DNA of 64,000 nt from Chrysoperla carnea (Eukaryota > Arthropoda > Insecta > Neuroptera > Chrysopidae): contig NC_058337.1 of NCBI RefSeq assembly GCF_905475395.1, positions 26,684,983-26,748,982 on the forward strand, written 5' to 3'. The notes below the pieces were generated by a model, which was given only the letters and a program-made list of their open reading frames with translations, made no database searches and was not told the origin of the DNA. A program made the translations under genes and the position numbers. Below are positions 24,915 through 44,683 of this stretch, piece by piece (the first letter of the stretch is position 1; every line of letters begins with the position of its first letter).

Positions 24915-25120
24915 GTTACAATTTGACGCTATGTGTGTGTCTGCCTATCCGTGGCAGCGTAGCTCCTAAACGAGTGAACCAATCTTGATTTTTTTGGTTG
25001 AAAGATAATTTAACGGATAGTGTTGTTATCTATGTTTCAAGAAAATCGGTTCCGTTTGGGGATAGCTGCAAAGAAAAAACCGCATTTGTCGGGAGTTTTT
25101 TAAATTTTGTAAATTTTACT
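24915..25120 (+). repeat. Dispersed repeat family C, copy 2
   Basis: Shares with 15.09-15.32 kb TGTGTGTCTGCCTATCCGTG, GGCAGCGTAGCTCCTAAACG and the end TTTGTCGGGAGTTTTTTAAA. The AAACGAGTGAACCAATCTTG block is a recognisable part of this insect repeat type. The 5' end is missing. Confidence 0.7.
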
Positions 25121-25630
25121 TGTAATAACTTAACTTTGATAACACGAATTTTTGTTTTTAGAAGTCTAAAAATGTCTTTTATATAAGGATGAATTTTTGT
25201 TGACTTCGAGTTGAGACATAGTTATTGAAAACATTCTTTTACGTATTTCATTATTATTTCACTATCTTCGTGAACAAATCCAAGATCAAAATAAAAACAC
25301 CGATTTTAAAATGCATATTAGTTTTTACTTATTCTTTGTGCATTAGTTGTACGAAATTCACGATACTCGAAACTCACTGTAATGACAAATTTTTAAGGAC
25401 AAATGACTGTTCTAATTGAAAACAACGTTTTTTGATTCCTTAACGTGTGTTACAGAAACAAATTTTCTATGCTGGTATTTCAGGAATTATCGTTTTAAGT
25501 AACCAATGCTAAATTCTAATGAGAAGTTTTGAGGCCATTCCTAAGTAACATCTCTGGAATCAAAACCAAACATTAGAACAGAGAGCATCCTTTCATGATC
25601 AAAATCTTGTCCAGTTTCGGGTAAGTATAT

Positions 25631-25921
25631 ATGCATGTTTCTCCGGATCCACTTTTGTATTCCACATTCGCGTTGTATTCCTCATTCGTTGGGAGTAAAA
25701 ACCATAAAGACAGCAACAGACACCAAAAACCGACATCTAGATTACCTAGGAAACTAAAACTATTTCCATCGGATCAGGTTGCTATGAATTTTGAGAAAAT
25801 GCATAAATATTTTACAACTGTTAATTGGTATTTGTTGTCAAAAGTTTATGTTTTATCATTAAAAAAAATTGAGTTATGGAAGTTATCAGAAGTTAAAGAA
25901 AACAGAGATAATTTAAAGTAA
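25631..25921 (+). CDS. Doubtful ORF upstream of BSDC1
   Basis: An open frame of about 96 codons in a less AT-rich patch. The ATG-started part could begin at several points. It ends at TAA inside a good donor-like sequence (AAA|GTAAGT at about 25918), and another donor-like site (GGGTAAGTAT) sits just before it at about 25619. This could be a non-coding or coding exon of an unseen transcript, but I recognise no family and found no matching acceptor that extends the frame. Confidence 0.15.
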   Translation: MHVSPDPLLYSTFALYSSFVGSKNHKDSNRHQKPTSRLPRKLKLFPSDQVAMNFEKMHKYFTTVNWYLLSKVYVLSLKKIELWKLSEVKENRDNLK

Positions 25922-26597
25922 GTACAATGGAATTATTATGTTATGTCATAATAAATATCCTAATCATAACAAACTGAATGTACTCACATATTGGGTTGAC
26001 TACTAAATCAGAAGTATGTCTTTTTTAAACTAATACTACAATTATTTCATACAATAAAACTGATAGTAGCTATAAAATTAAATTCTTTAAAGAATCAAAC
26101 AAGTATTTGACTCTTAAAACTGATAGCCTTAATATTCAGAAAAATATCTTGTAAATAATAAAAGTAAGCGCTACATTTATAATGTACCAAGGAATATAGT
26201 TCCTACGACACCTCTCGACCTTTTTTTGCATTTTTGGATTGATAGCAAGGATATCGTTTCCCATAATTATACGCTTTTAAAACAACAATCAGGTAAGGAA
26301 CAAACCTAAGTTAATCAATTAATCAATTGACACATAGTGGCCATCTAGTCATATGAATATGAAATAAGCAATATCCAAGATACAAACCGCTCATTTCAAC
26401 AATGTCACATTTGTGTCATAAAATTAAAAATATATTCAAGATGGCTGCCATCATAATACTGTAAATAAACTAAATCTGGCATAAAAATTTGATAAGAATG
26501 TGTTATCAAACAAAATTTTAGTAATATTTAAAACAATATAAAGCACATAAAAACAATTTCTTAAAACTACATTTGTTCTGAGTTATATGAAAAAGTT
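25922..26597 (+). promoter_or_regulatory. Region upstream of BSDC1, YY1-like motif and short uORF
   Basis: Presumed promoter and leader of the BSDC1-like gene. AAGATGGCTGCC (26438-26449) resembles the YY1/Pho site AAGATGGCGGC that often lies at animal transcription starts. The ATG in it would open an upstream ORF of seven codons plus stop (26441-26464), ending 133 bp before the main start. No TATA box can be distinguished in this AT background. Confidence 0.35.
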
Positions 26598-29500
26598 ATG
26601 GCTGAAAGGTATGTTTTTATTAATAATTTTTAACAATTCGTATCCAAAATATTAAGTGACGTTGTACATTATTTACTAAATATTGTGTATATTTGTTGCA
26701 ATTTGCTTAATTTATTTTAATTTTCCTTTTAAGTTTACGAAAAGAACAAATGGCAGTCATTGAATTAACTAAAATTATTCTAAATTTTCTAAATATATTT
26801 TATTCTTTGTTTATTATTTAGTAATTCATCCAAGGCAAGTGATAATAATGGAAATGGTTGGTCATGGAATTCGTGGCTTAGTGCAGCCAAAAATAAGGTA
26901 TGTTAATTGCGCTTTATTTATATAGCAGACATAGCCAACGGTACTTTTTTTTTAATTAGAGTACAGAAGTATTTGAATTTGTGAAGAAAGATCTGGAAGA
27001 AATTGGATCTGCAGTCAAAAATGAAGCTACGTGTATGGTGTCGAATACAACACATGCGTTGGAACGCACTCTTAAAGTAAGTTGAAAAAGTTAAATGGCA
27101 TTATTAAATTCATATACTCATATTTATTTTCTTGTTTCAAGTTAAATGATTCAGAATCAACAGCAAGCTCAATGAAGAGAACTTTCAGCTCATTTTTAGG
27201 CCAAATGAATACAGTATTAAATCCTACACCAGATGATTCCGATACAGAGGCTGTTATTATTACAGGCGATAATGAAACACAGCCATTAACAAAATTACAA
27301 GTAAAGATTTATTATTTAGTTTACTTTATGTTTAGTCTCATGCTAGCATTATTGCATTCTAAATACTGACATTGTAACAGTGTTCCTTTCCCTGGTAACA
27401 AATTGTTCCTATTTCGTCATAGAGCAAAGTTATTGAGTGTGACATCACGATGGTATAAATCACTGCCCAATACTAGATACATTGATAGGAAAAAATGAAT
27501 TAATTATAAAGAGCAAAAACAATTTTGCAACTCACAAATTTTAGTAGAAATTTTAACCGTCTCACAATGATAAAAATTTTGCCATTTTCCAATGTCACAG
27601 TATATCTTTTATTTTATGGAGTTCAGGAGCTTTTAATCTTAAGTTCAGCCTAGCGAGAAGAAGTGTGGCATGGAATGAAGGAAGCCTTCATGGAAACGTG
27701 GCGTTCGCAACTTGTAGCCAAATTCATTTTAATTTTTGTCCTAGTTTGTTCATTTTTTGTAAATTATTGATTATTTATAGAGGGGCTAGAAATTGTGGCT
27801 GTATGTTTGCAGGAGATTGTAGGAAATGTGACGAAAGGGGAGGGAGGGGTTTTTTTATGGATAGCGCTGGAATAAAAGTTAAACTCATTCACTTACTCGT
27901 AACGTGACTCAAATATGAGTTTTGTACCTATAAATATTTTAAATGCAAAATGGTCTCAAATAGGAAAATTTGGAAGAAAACGAGGAAATTAAAGGAGTAG
28001 GTATCAAACAATTTTGGAGCCTAGCCAACAATAAATTGGATTTTATTACATATTCTATAAAATGGATATAAATACATATTCTCTTAATGTTGAGATGGAA
28101 ACGAATTATTTCTGTTTTCAGTTTAAAGCAGATTCGTAAAAATCAATTATGCCCCTTCTCAGTACGCCTATGAAAATATTTTATTTATAGACATTTTAAA
28201 TTATTTTGATAGTATTTAACCATGAAGTATTATTTCTTTGGCATTTTTTAATTATTTTGTTAGTATTTTATTGGCTAAACCTGGCATCTTTGTCTAGACT
28301 CTTATTTGAGGGAACACCCAGAAAATTTTCAAAAAGTTCAAAGGGAGCATATGCACCTTTAATTAGACCTTGTTCTTTAAGATCAGGTAAAGGTTAATTA
28401 ATTTTCGTTACATGTTACAAATAGAAACTCTTGAGAAAGTTCTTCTTCACAAAAAATTTCAGAAAAAATGATGCACTTCAACATTCAAAAGAGCATTTCA
28501 AAAGCCGTATTTAATAACTATACACAGTTTAAAACAAGTTAATGTTATTTTCTTTGTTGCGTTGATATTTGGTATAGAATCATAATTGTTAATTGCGAGC
28601 AACTTTTCTTGGTAACATTTTGTCAACTTATAAAAAGGAAGGGTAGTTTATCAAAAAGAAAAATAGTGATTCCAAATTTTGGGCTACCCTGTGCATTATT
28701 TAAAAATTTTAAAAGTCCCTATATACTTTTCAGAATAAGCAAAATTTTTTATAACGAATGTTTTTTTTTTTTATTATAAAATGCAAAATAAGAAAATTTA
28801 CAAGTATAATTACCTCTATCTGTGGACACACTGTATATATATGATAATCTTCTCACGAGTTCTTGTCTTGCTTTAAAAGGTTGCAGAAACTCAACTATTA
28901 TTTCTTGGAACCTACTTATTTTGGTGACCTATGTAATTCTTCTCTTTAATGTCTCCATTCCATACATACACTGTAAAATTTTAAGAATCTGAGCTAACAT
29001 GAGAGTAAACACATCGTTCAATTAAATAATTTGTGAAATAAATCGTTATATTTTATTTTATCCATAGCAAGCTTTATATGAACTTCAAAATAATCCAGGA
29101 ACATATTTAAAAGATCCCGAACAGAATTTAGCTGCACAATATGAATGTTGGTTAGAAATAATCAATGATCAACTAACCGAAGACCGTTTAGCCAAACATT
29201 TATTAAGTAGTGAAGTTTTAAACCAACAATATTTAGCACTATGCCCCGATCAAGTATCACACGATACATTCTGGAAACGATATTTATTTAAAAAAGCATT
29301 ACTAGAAGACAATATGGCACATCAGGAAGCATTAGAGAAACGACAAAAACGTGAACAAGAAATGCTTTCCGAAGATAATTTAAAATGGGAATCAGAAGAT
29401 TTTGCAAATAATATTGATTTAACCGAAGAGGAACAAATCAAATTATTAGAACAATATGAGAATGAGTTCAAAACAAAATATTCCAAAAAGAATCAAAATA

Positions 29501-29676
29501 ATGATGACAATAACAAAATAAATAATGAAAAAAATTTAAAAAATGATGAACAAAATTCTTTAGAATCATCACCAATAAAAACACCAAGTGATGTTAGTTT
29601 AAATTCAGCTGAAACAAAGTCTAGTTCAAGTAGTTTAGATGGCGAATGGGAATGTGTTACACCTGACAAGATCTAA
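26598..29676 (+). CDS. BSDC1: BSD domain-containing protein 1 (BSDC1-like)
   Basis: Five exons: 26598-26608, 26822-26897, 26960-27076, 27142-27300 and 29068-29676. They total 972 nt (323 aa) with GT-AG introns and no frame break. The start MAE splices to a Trp-rich WSWNSWLSAAKNKSTEVFEF block, matching the family's conserved WW/SW amino end, followed by VKKDLEEIG. The BSD domain lies at about residues 142-196 with its diagnostic Phe-Trp (F189-W190 in HDTFWKRYLF). After it come a charged helix (EALEKRQKREQEML), an acidic EEEQIKLLEQYENEF stretch, an Asn/Lys-rich tail and a WEC end. BSD domains also occur in TFIIH p62 and synapse-associated proteins, but the role of BSDC1 itself is poorly defined. 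The eleven-base first exon is the least certain part. An overlapping ATG ten bases upstream is out of frame. Confidence 0.9.
27301..29067 (+). other. BSDC1 intron 4
   Basis: A 1.77-kb intron between donor CAA|GTAAAG and acceptor TTTATCCATAG. Reading frames of 63-95 codons inside it show no protein-like conservation. It contains a family D repeat near its 3' end. Confidence 0.8.
28600..28850 (+). repeat. Dispersed repeat family D, copy 1 (in BSDC1 intron 4)
   Basis: Contains ATAGTGATTCCAAATTTTGG and GTGCATTATTTAAAAATTTT and ends ACCTCTATCTGTGGACACAC followed by TGTATAT. A second copy lies at 30.54-30.72 kb in inverted orientation. The terminal 'acagtgtgtccac' sequence resembles Tc1/mariner-type inverted termini, which is inference from the motif only. 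Confidence 0.7.
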
Positions 29677-29749
29677 ATACGCTTAAATGCTTTATTAAAA
29701 TTTAGCAATTTCAATCTTACATAAATCTATTATATTGTTGATTCTTAAT

Positions 29750-29755
29750 AATAAA
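29750..29755 (+). terminator. Likely BSDC1 polyadenylation signal
   Basis: AATAAA lies 74 nt after the stop codon. Further AATAAA-type signals occur near 30.06 kb, so the main cleavage site is not certain. Confidence 0.5.
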
Positions 29756-30413
29756 TGATTCCCTGTTTCATAATTATTATTACTGTCGTTTCGTAAGTTA
29801 TAGACAAATTATCGACGATTAAAAAAATGGTAAAATTTTGAAAAATTTAATAATTATATTTTTTCTTAAATGTATTTCTTTTATTTACACAAGCCCAAGT
29901 TGTTATGTAATTATTATTATTTTAAAGTAAAAAAAAAAAATGAATATTGAACGAAAAATTTTATATTTTCTTTATAACTTATATAAATATATTTATATCT
30001 TAATATAATTAATTATTAAATGGTTATATAATTGCAAAAAAAAAAATGTTTTTATGCAAAATAAATGTTTTTTTATTTTAAGCTCGGTAGTTATTATTTA
30101 TCCCTTTCGTCTAAAGTAGTTATCGTATATTTAAGGTATATCTAACGGCAAGAGAGAGCATGCTTAGAAAGAAAAAATCTAGTTCCTTAAATAGTAATCG
30201 TATTATGACATTAAATCTGTCAACGTTATAACTAATACACTCATATGTTGCTCATCTGTGTACACAATATAGCAAACATCTCATGGTCACAGCACATAAA
30301 GTAAATTGAACAACGTTGCTACTTAGCTACACAACAAACAAAATTGTGTTTGACGAATATTTGGTCTAATTTAATTTAAACCAACAGTCATCCGCAACGT
30401 TGCGCTTGTGCAA
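29756..30413. other. Intergenic sequence after BSDC1
   Basis: AT-rich and without a supported gene. May include an extended BSDC1 3' UTR. Confidence 0.4.
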
Positions 30414-30417
30414 TTCA

Positions 30418-30467
30418 CTTCTAAATTAGACTAGATATTCACTTCTAAATTAGACTAGATATATTTG
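30418..30467. repeat. 24-25-bp tandem duplication
   Basis: The unit CACTTCTAAATTAGACTAGA is present twice back to back. Confidence 0.85.
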
Positions 30468-30540
30468 TTGTGTTTTCTTAAACTAAACGGTCAATTACAT
30501 TCTCTTTAGGCTCTTAGCACTTTCAATTTTTTTATTTACA

Positions 30541-30720
30541 TACAGTGTGTCCACGGATAGAGGAAAATTTTGCATATTTATAACTTTTAAATAATGTTCA
30601 GTGAAGCCAAAAATTTGGAATCACTATAAAGCCAATTTTAATAAAAAAAAAAAAAAAACTTTTGTAACTTGGTAATCTTTGCTTACCCTCACCCTTACCA
30701 AACTACATTCTTCTAAATAT
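30541..30720 (-). repeat. Dispersed repeat family D, copy 2
   Basis: Starts CATACAGTGTGTCCACGGAT and carries the complement of ATAGTGATTCCAAATTTTTGG. It is the inverted partner of the copy in BSDC1 intron 4, 1.7 kb upstream. Confidence 0.7.
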
Positions 30721-31265
30721 TATATTAAATTCAACAAAAATATTTGAAAATTTATACAGTTTTATGTCGTTGAAAACTACATCTTTGTCCACGCATGTCG
30801 TTAGAAATACCTTAAATTATGTGTATTCACTTTTTTAACAGTGAAAGTATAGTTATGTAGTAGAGAGGTGAATATAAAATGAATTGGCAGTTTTCTTATA
30901 ATACACATTGTAATTAGTTCACACGTATGTAATGCTCTAATAACACGATTAAAGTTCTAATTCTAATAACTAAATTTATACACTTATTAATTTGGAATAT
31001 GTGCAGATTAGTTCCTTTAACTCATTGGGCATTGGTTTTTTAAGAGCAGTGTTATTTAACGGTCGTAATAAACCAATCTCTGATAGTTTGTATTGCCACC
31101 GGAATATTATGACGCCTTACTAACGCCATTGTGATAAACAAATCCAAGCTCTATCAATTAGTCTCTACGAAAATTAAGCCAATTTTAGTATGGTAATAAC
31201 CCCCCTATATCTTTTAATGTATGTTAATTGGTCCGGTGGGAGAGAAGCGTAGCCGATTATACACT
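30721..31265. other. AT-rich intergenic sequence
   Basis: No supported gene. Confidence 0.4.
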
Positions 31266-31600
31266 TTTTATACCCGTATATATGAAATATATATATCAAG
31301 GTATACTAATTTTAGTCATAAGTTTGTAACGCTTTGAAGTACTGATGATAATACAAACAAAATTTTAGGTGTTCATAAAATCTTCTAATTAGTCCATATC
31401 TGTTGTTGAGAGAGAAAAATTTTTATAGCGTTCTTAGAAAATGAGTTTGAGTTCGTAAATGAGCAACATAAATCAATTGGGTCTACGATAATACAATTCA
31501 ACTTCGCGTTAGTTGTATTATAGTTAGAATTTATATAGAGTAATAAACATTGTCGATACAAGGTATTTAAACAATTAACTCAGTTAATTGTTTTTGTAAT
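31266..31600 (+). repeat. Dispersed repeat family A, copy 6 (internally deleted)
   Basis: The 5' part (TCAAGGTATACTAATTTTAG, AGGTGTTCATAAAATC) and the 3' terminus (ACAATTAACTCAGTTAATTG) are present, but the central GTTTGAAACATT block is missing. Confidence 0.75.
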
Positions 31601-34006
31601 TCGTTTAAATTTAATTTTTCCTTTTGATGTGTACGATAATTAAGAAGTGGTAATCCAAAAATATTTGTATTTAAAAATCGTTTAAATAGAGGATCAAGCT
31701 AAATTTTTGTATCACTTAGATGAAGAATTCTCACTTTACGAATAGAGAACTGAAGTTGGTTTTTTAAAATATTTACTGGTATACAAGATATGTACGTTTA
31801 AAATTCCTAATTAAACAAAGAGGAAGATATCCACTAGTGACGTCATACGTGGGTATCTCCATAGGGATTTCATATGAAATTTTGTTTTGCTAAAAGGAGA
31901 TGGGCAAACTTTGAATGCTATCTTTGATTGCTTATAAATAACTTCTTCGTTTTTTAATTAATTTTAAATTTTGTCTAGTTTTACATTTTTATGGGAAATA
32001 TGGCCAATTCAACACCAGGATTCCTTATTGTATAATTAATAATTATATACGTAATAGTTGGGTTAATAATAAATTACAACCACAGCTTTTCAGTGCTAAT
32101 CGGAACAATATAATATTTATTTAATAAAAAACGAGAAAAAAAATAAATACAACTCTTTTTGAAACATTATTTTTTTTACATTATTTACAAAAAAACGATA
32201 TTAGCACCTTAATAAATGATGAATAAATTTATACGAATAACATGTTTTGTGAATTTCAAATTAATATATACAAGGTATGATAATAATATATTACTTAGTA
32301 GCAAAAATTTATGATAATAATATTAATTATCTTAGTTCATCAAATAATTCACTTAAATAATAAAAAATTTTTTTAATCATTTTATTTAATTTTTTTGTTT
32401 TTGTTTTAAATTAATGCATTTTTTATTAATTTGTACTTTTTTTTTTTAATTACTTAAACTTATTAACTAATATAACCATTTTTTTTTCAATTTTTGAAAT
32501 TAAATTGTGGATTTTTTTGCTTTTTTTTTTAATTGCATGTTTTAAGAAACGTCATCACACGCAAATGCCATTTTGAATATGTACGTCATAGCTGCTTTAT
32601 TTTGTAATCTAAGAACAAATCTATTACTGACTAAAACTGACACTGGGATTAAGTTTACAAGAAAATTTATTGTTCTATCTTTCAACATGCAATTATTATT
32701 TTTTTAAAAGAACGAAAAAACTTTTCATTAATCAATTCTATCAATGTACTAAAACTGATTATCTAAGCGGTAGAAACGATTTTGCTAATATTTCAAAATG
32801 GTTTATAGTTTGTTAAAATTTTGAAAATAAAATCTAATATCCTGGAACGACCTATAGCGAATAACTGAAGGATTATCGTAAGTTGACCTCGGAGGAATTC
32901 TATTATTATCAACAATAATTTATGGATAATTTGAATTTATTTTTAAATGAGACCGCCCTTACCTATTTTGTATTTTAAAATACATGATGAGGTAAGTAAT
33001 CTCATTTCAAAGTAAATTCATTTCACAATTTTTCACTTGGCTCAACACTTTTTTTCGTCTGAACACCAAATTTAAAAACAAAAAATTATATTTAATTTAT
33101 TAAAAATAAATTATTCATTTAAAAGTTTAAAACAATAGTACTAAAAATCAGACATTTTCATTCGATTATCGATAATTACATTTCTACACCTCCGTAAAAT
33201 AGTCCACTTAAAATAATTCACCATTAAACGTTCAGGCATTTTATTTTCTATAAATAAAACAAAATATTCCCACATGCCGAAATATTGTAAAAGCAAAAAC
33301 GTTGTCAACTCTTAGATTAAAAGATTATTCTAACAGAAATGATAAATTAAGAATGATATACTAGAAATATCACTAACAGTTTTTAAAACTTTGAAAAAAT
33401 GATAATATTTGTTTTTAAATTAGAAAAAAATCGTTTGAATACCACGACAAACCTAACAGAAAAGAATTAATTGGAATTAAGAATGTAAAAGAAGATAATT
33501 ATAATTCGTATAAGTTTGAAAATAAATTATAAAGAACAAATCAATAATTATTCCACACTCAATTGCTCTAATTAAACACGAGTTTGTGTGAAGATGAGAT
33601 GATATTTATAAAATTTTTTACATTCACTATTCATACATACAGTAATTACGATTAATTAACTAATTATTACGAGAATGAAACGTTCAAAATGTATTTTGGT
33701 AATTAATATGCGTGTTACTCATATTTTTTAAACTTACAATAAAGCCTTACTGGTTGTGTACGACCTAATTTTTATCGGACATTTTTCATCCAACATTGGT
33801 ATCACTTAAATCAACACTAAAAATTGTTTCTATTGCTTCGTTGGGTACTTCTTTCAATTGGAATGAAAATATCAAATAAATTAATCAGGCCAATTTCACG
33901 ATTACGAGAGAAAACGAAGCAACAAACATCACTTTTAAAACATATTTTTATAAATGACAAGAATAAACTCTTTGTTTTTTTTTTTTTACCTAAAACCTAA
34001 TGATAT
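31601..34006 (-). other. TENT4 downstream region, probable long AT-rich 3' UTR
   Basis: No ORF with protein-like character. Very AT-rich with long T runs on the plus strand near 32.35-32.53 kb. The part next to the TENT4 stop is presumably its 3' UTR, but I see no clearly placed polyadenylation signal. A GGAGATGGGCAAACTTTG phrase near 31.9 kb may belong to another dispersed repeat. Confidence 0.4.
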
Positions 34007-42965
<8,959 letters not shown>

Positions 42966-44683
42966 TATTTTATAAAAATGGACACTTCTTAACACTTCAT
43001 CTTAAAATACATGTCTATTTTTCACACTTGGGGCTTCCCCTCTATTAGAAAATATTATACACATGCCTTTTCGTCAAAAAATGACGTCATTAAACATATC
43101 ATTCTATAAATTTTTGATTAAAAAAAATGTCAATCTAAACACGAAATCACAACTTAAGATTATCACTTGAAATGTTCTTAACTACTTAATTAAAAGTTTA
43201 TAAATTAATTAATTAAAATCCGTAAATTATCCACGCAACCATTGATTTATGAATGAGGTTAGGTCCCATTCGTATAGTCGCATTTAGAACGCCCTGGATC
43301 AGTTTCTCTTCGATTGTTTTAATTTATCCGTTTGCGGAGAATATTACCCATAAACAAAAATAGCTAGCATATTATTACTAATAAGACTCTCCTATAACTT
43401 TATCCTTTATTAATTTTATATTTATATTTTATGTGGCTATTCTACACAGTGTATCTCTTTTTAACCACTTTGCAATGGTATTGATCTTTTTCAACTAATA
43501 TTTACTTATAAAATGTAAATTCTAGAAAGAGCTGGAAACTTATGTATAAGAATAACTCCAACTATCTTAATGTCGCTATGAAATTATACCTTAATGAATA
43601 AATTCGAATTATGTTGTTTGAGAATGTCATGTTTTAAAAAAAATTAAAAACAACGAAAATTAAATAAATTTTTTTCTTCTGTATTGTATAGATTTTGAAT
43701 TTAGATTGATTTACTAATTTTTTGATAATATGTAAAATTGATTTTGTTTATTGTTTTTAAGTTTTATTTTTTTTGAGGTAATTTTTTTTTATGAATTTTT
43801 AAGTAATGTAAATTAACTCCTTTTTTAGTAAAAAAATATATTCAAAACTTTTCAATTGGGTGCAGTTTTAATTAAATGTCAAGTGATTTATAAATATCTT
43901 GCCTTGATTACAAGGTTACAATTTCTATCTTTCAAGTGCATTTATCAATAGAAAAACAATTCCCATACGTTTTCGTCAAATATTTCGAAATTTAATTAAA
44001 AAGAATTAAAAAATTTGTATACGAATAAAAAAATAGTACCGTTTCAAAAAAATATTCACTCCTGTTTTGAAATCACAGTAAATTAATGTTTTATCTAAAA
44101 TCGTAGTGCACAATTTTTAAAAGGAAACGTGTTCAAAGTGTGTACAAAGGTTAACTAGTTGGACGTACAATGAACGCATGCGTATATTTTTTGTTGTAAT
44201 TGGGGTATGTACATAGTTCAAACTGAATATGCGCATTATCTTTTAATTTTACAGAATTGAAACTTAAAACAAATAACAACTATATGGGTTCGTAGCCCTA
44301 ATTGATCAATCGACAGTACTTAGCCACAGTTTAAATTACCCAAGAGCTACTGGCTCTTTCTTGAAAATGGGACCAAAATATTTTGTCAAATTGTAACTGT
44401 AATATTCGTCTCAGAAGCAAAAAAAGATATTGGAAAACTTATACAATTTAAAAAAATTTAAAAACAAAATACTCATCCCAAATTTTCAAACAGTTTGACC
44501 GAAAGGCCTTTTGCATTTGACTTGTACAGGATTTTTTATTTATAACATTTAATTTCTTTTCGAAAATTTATATTCTCTTCATTATAATTAGTAGCCCAAG
44601 CCCTTCTTCCTATCTTGGAAAGTGTTTTTTCTAATCGAAAAGTAATTTTAAGTCTTTTTTAGGATATATACCACTGAAACATC
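42966..44683. promoter_or_regulatory. Divergent intergenic region between TENT4 and ACSF3
   Basis: 1.72 kb separating the two start codons, which face away from each other, so promoters of both genes should lie here. No transposon is evident. The part near 43.25-43.33 kb is less AT-rich than its surroundings. I see no decisive core-promoter motif. Confidence 0.45.

Noticed and set aside
33160-33175. Single TATCGATA motifs (e.g. 33.16 and 54.99 kb) as promoter elements
   Set aside because: In DNA this AT-rich a few copies of the 8-mer are expected by chance and these lie away from gene starts.
42966-42995. Longer TENT4 start ten codons upstream
   Set aside because: The extension begins with GTG, not ATG; the MDAP ATG at 42965 has a good start context.
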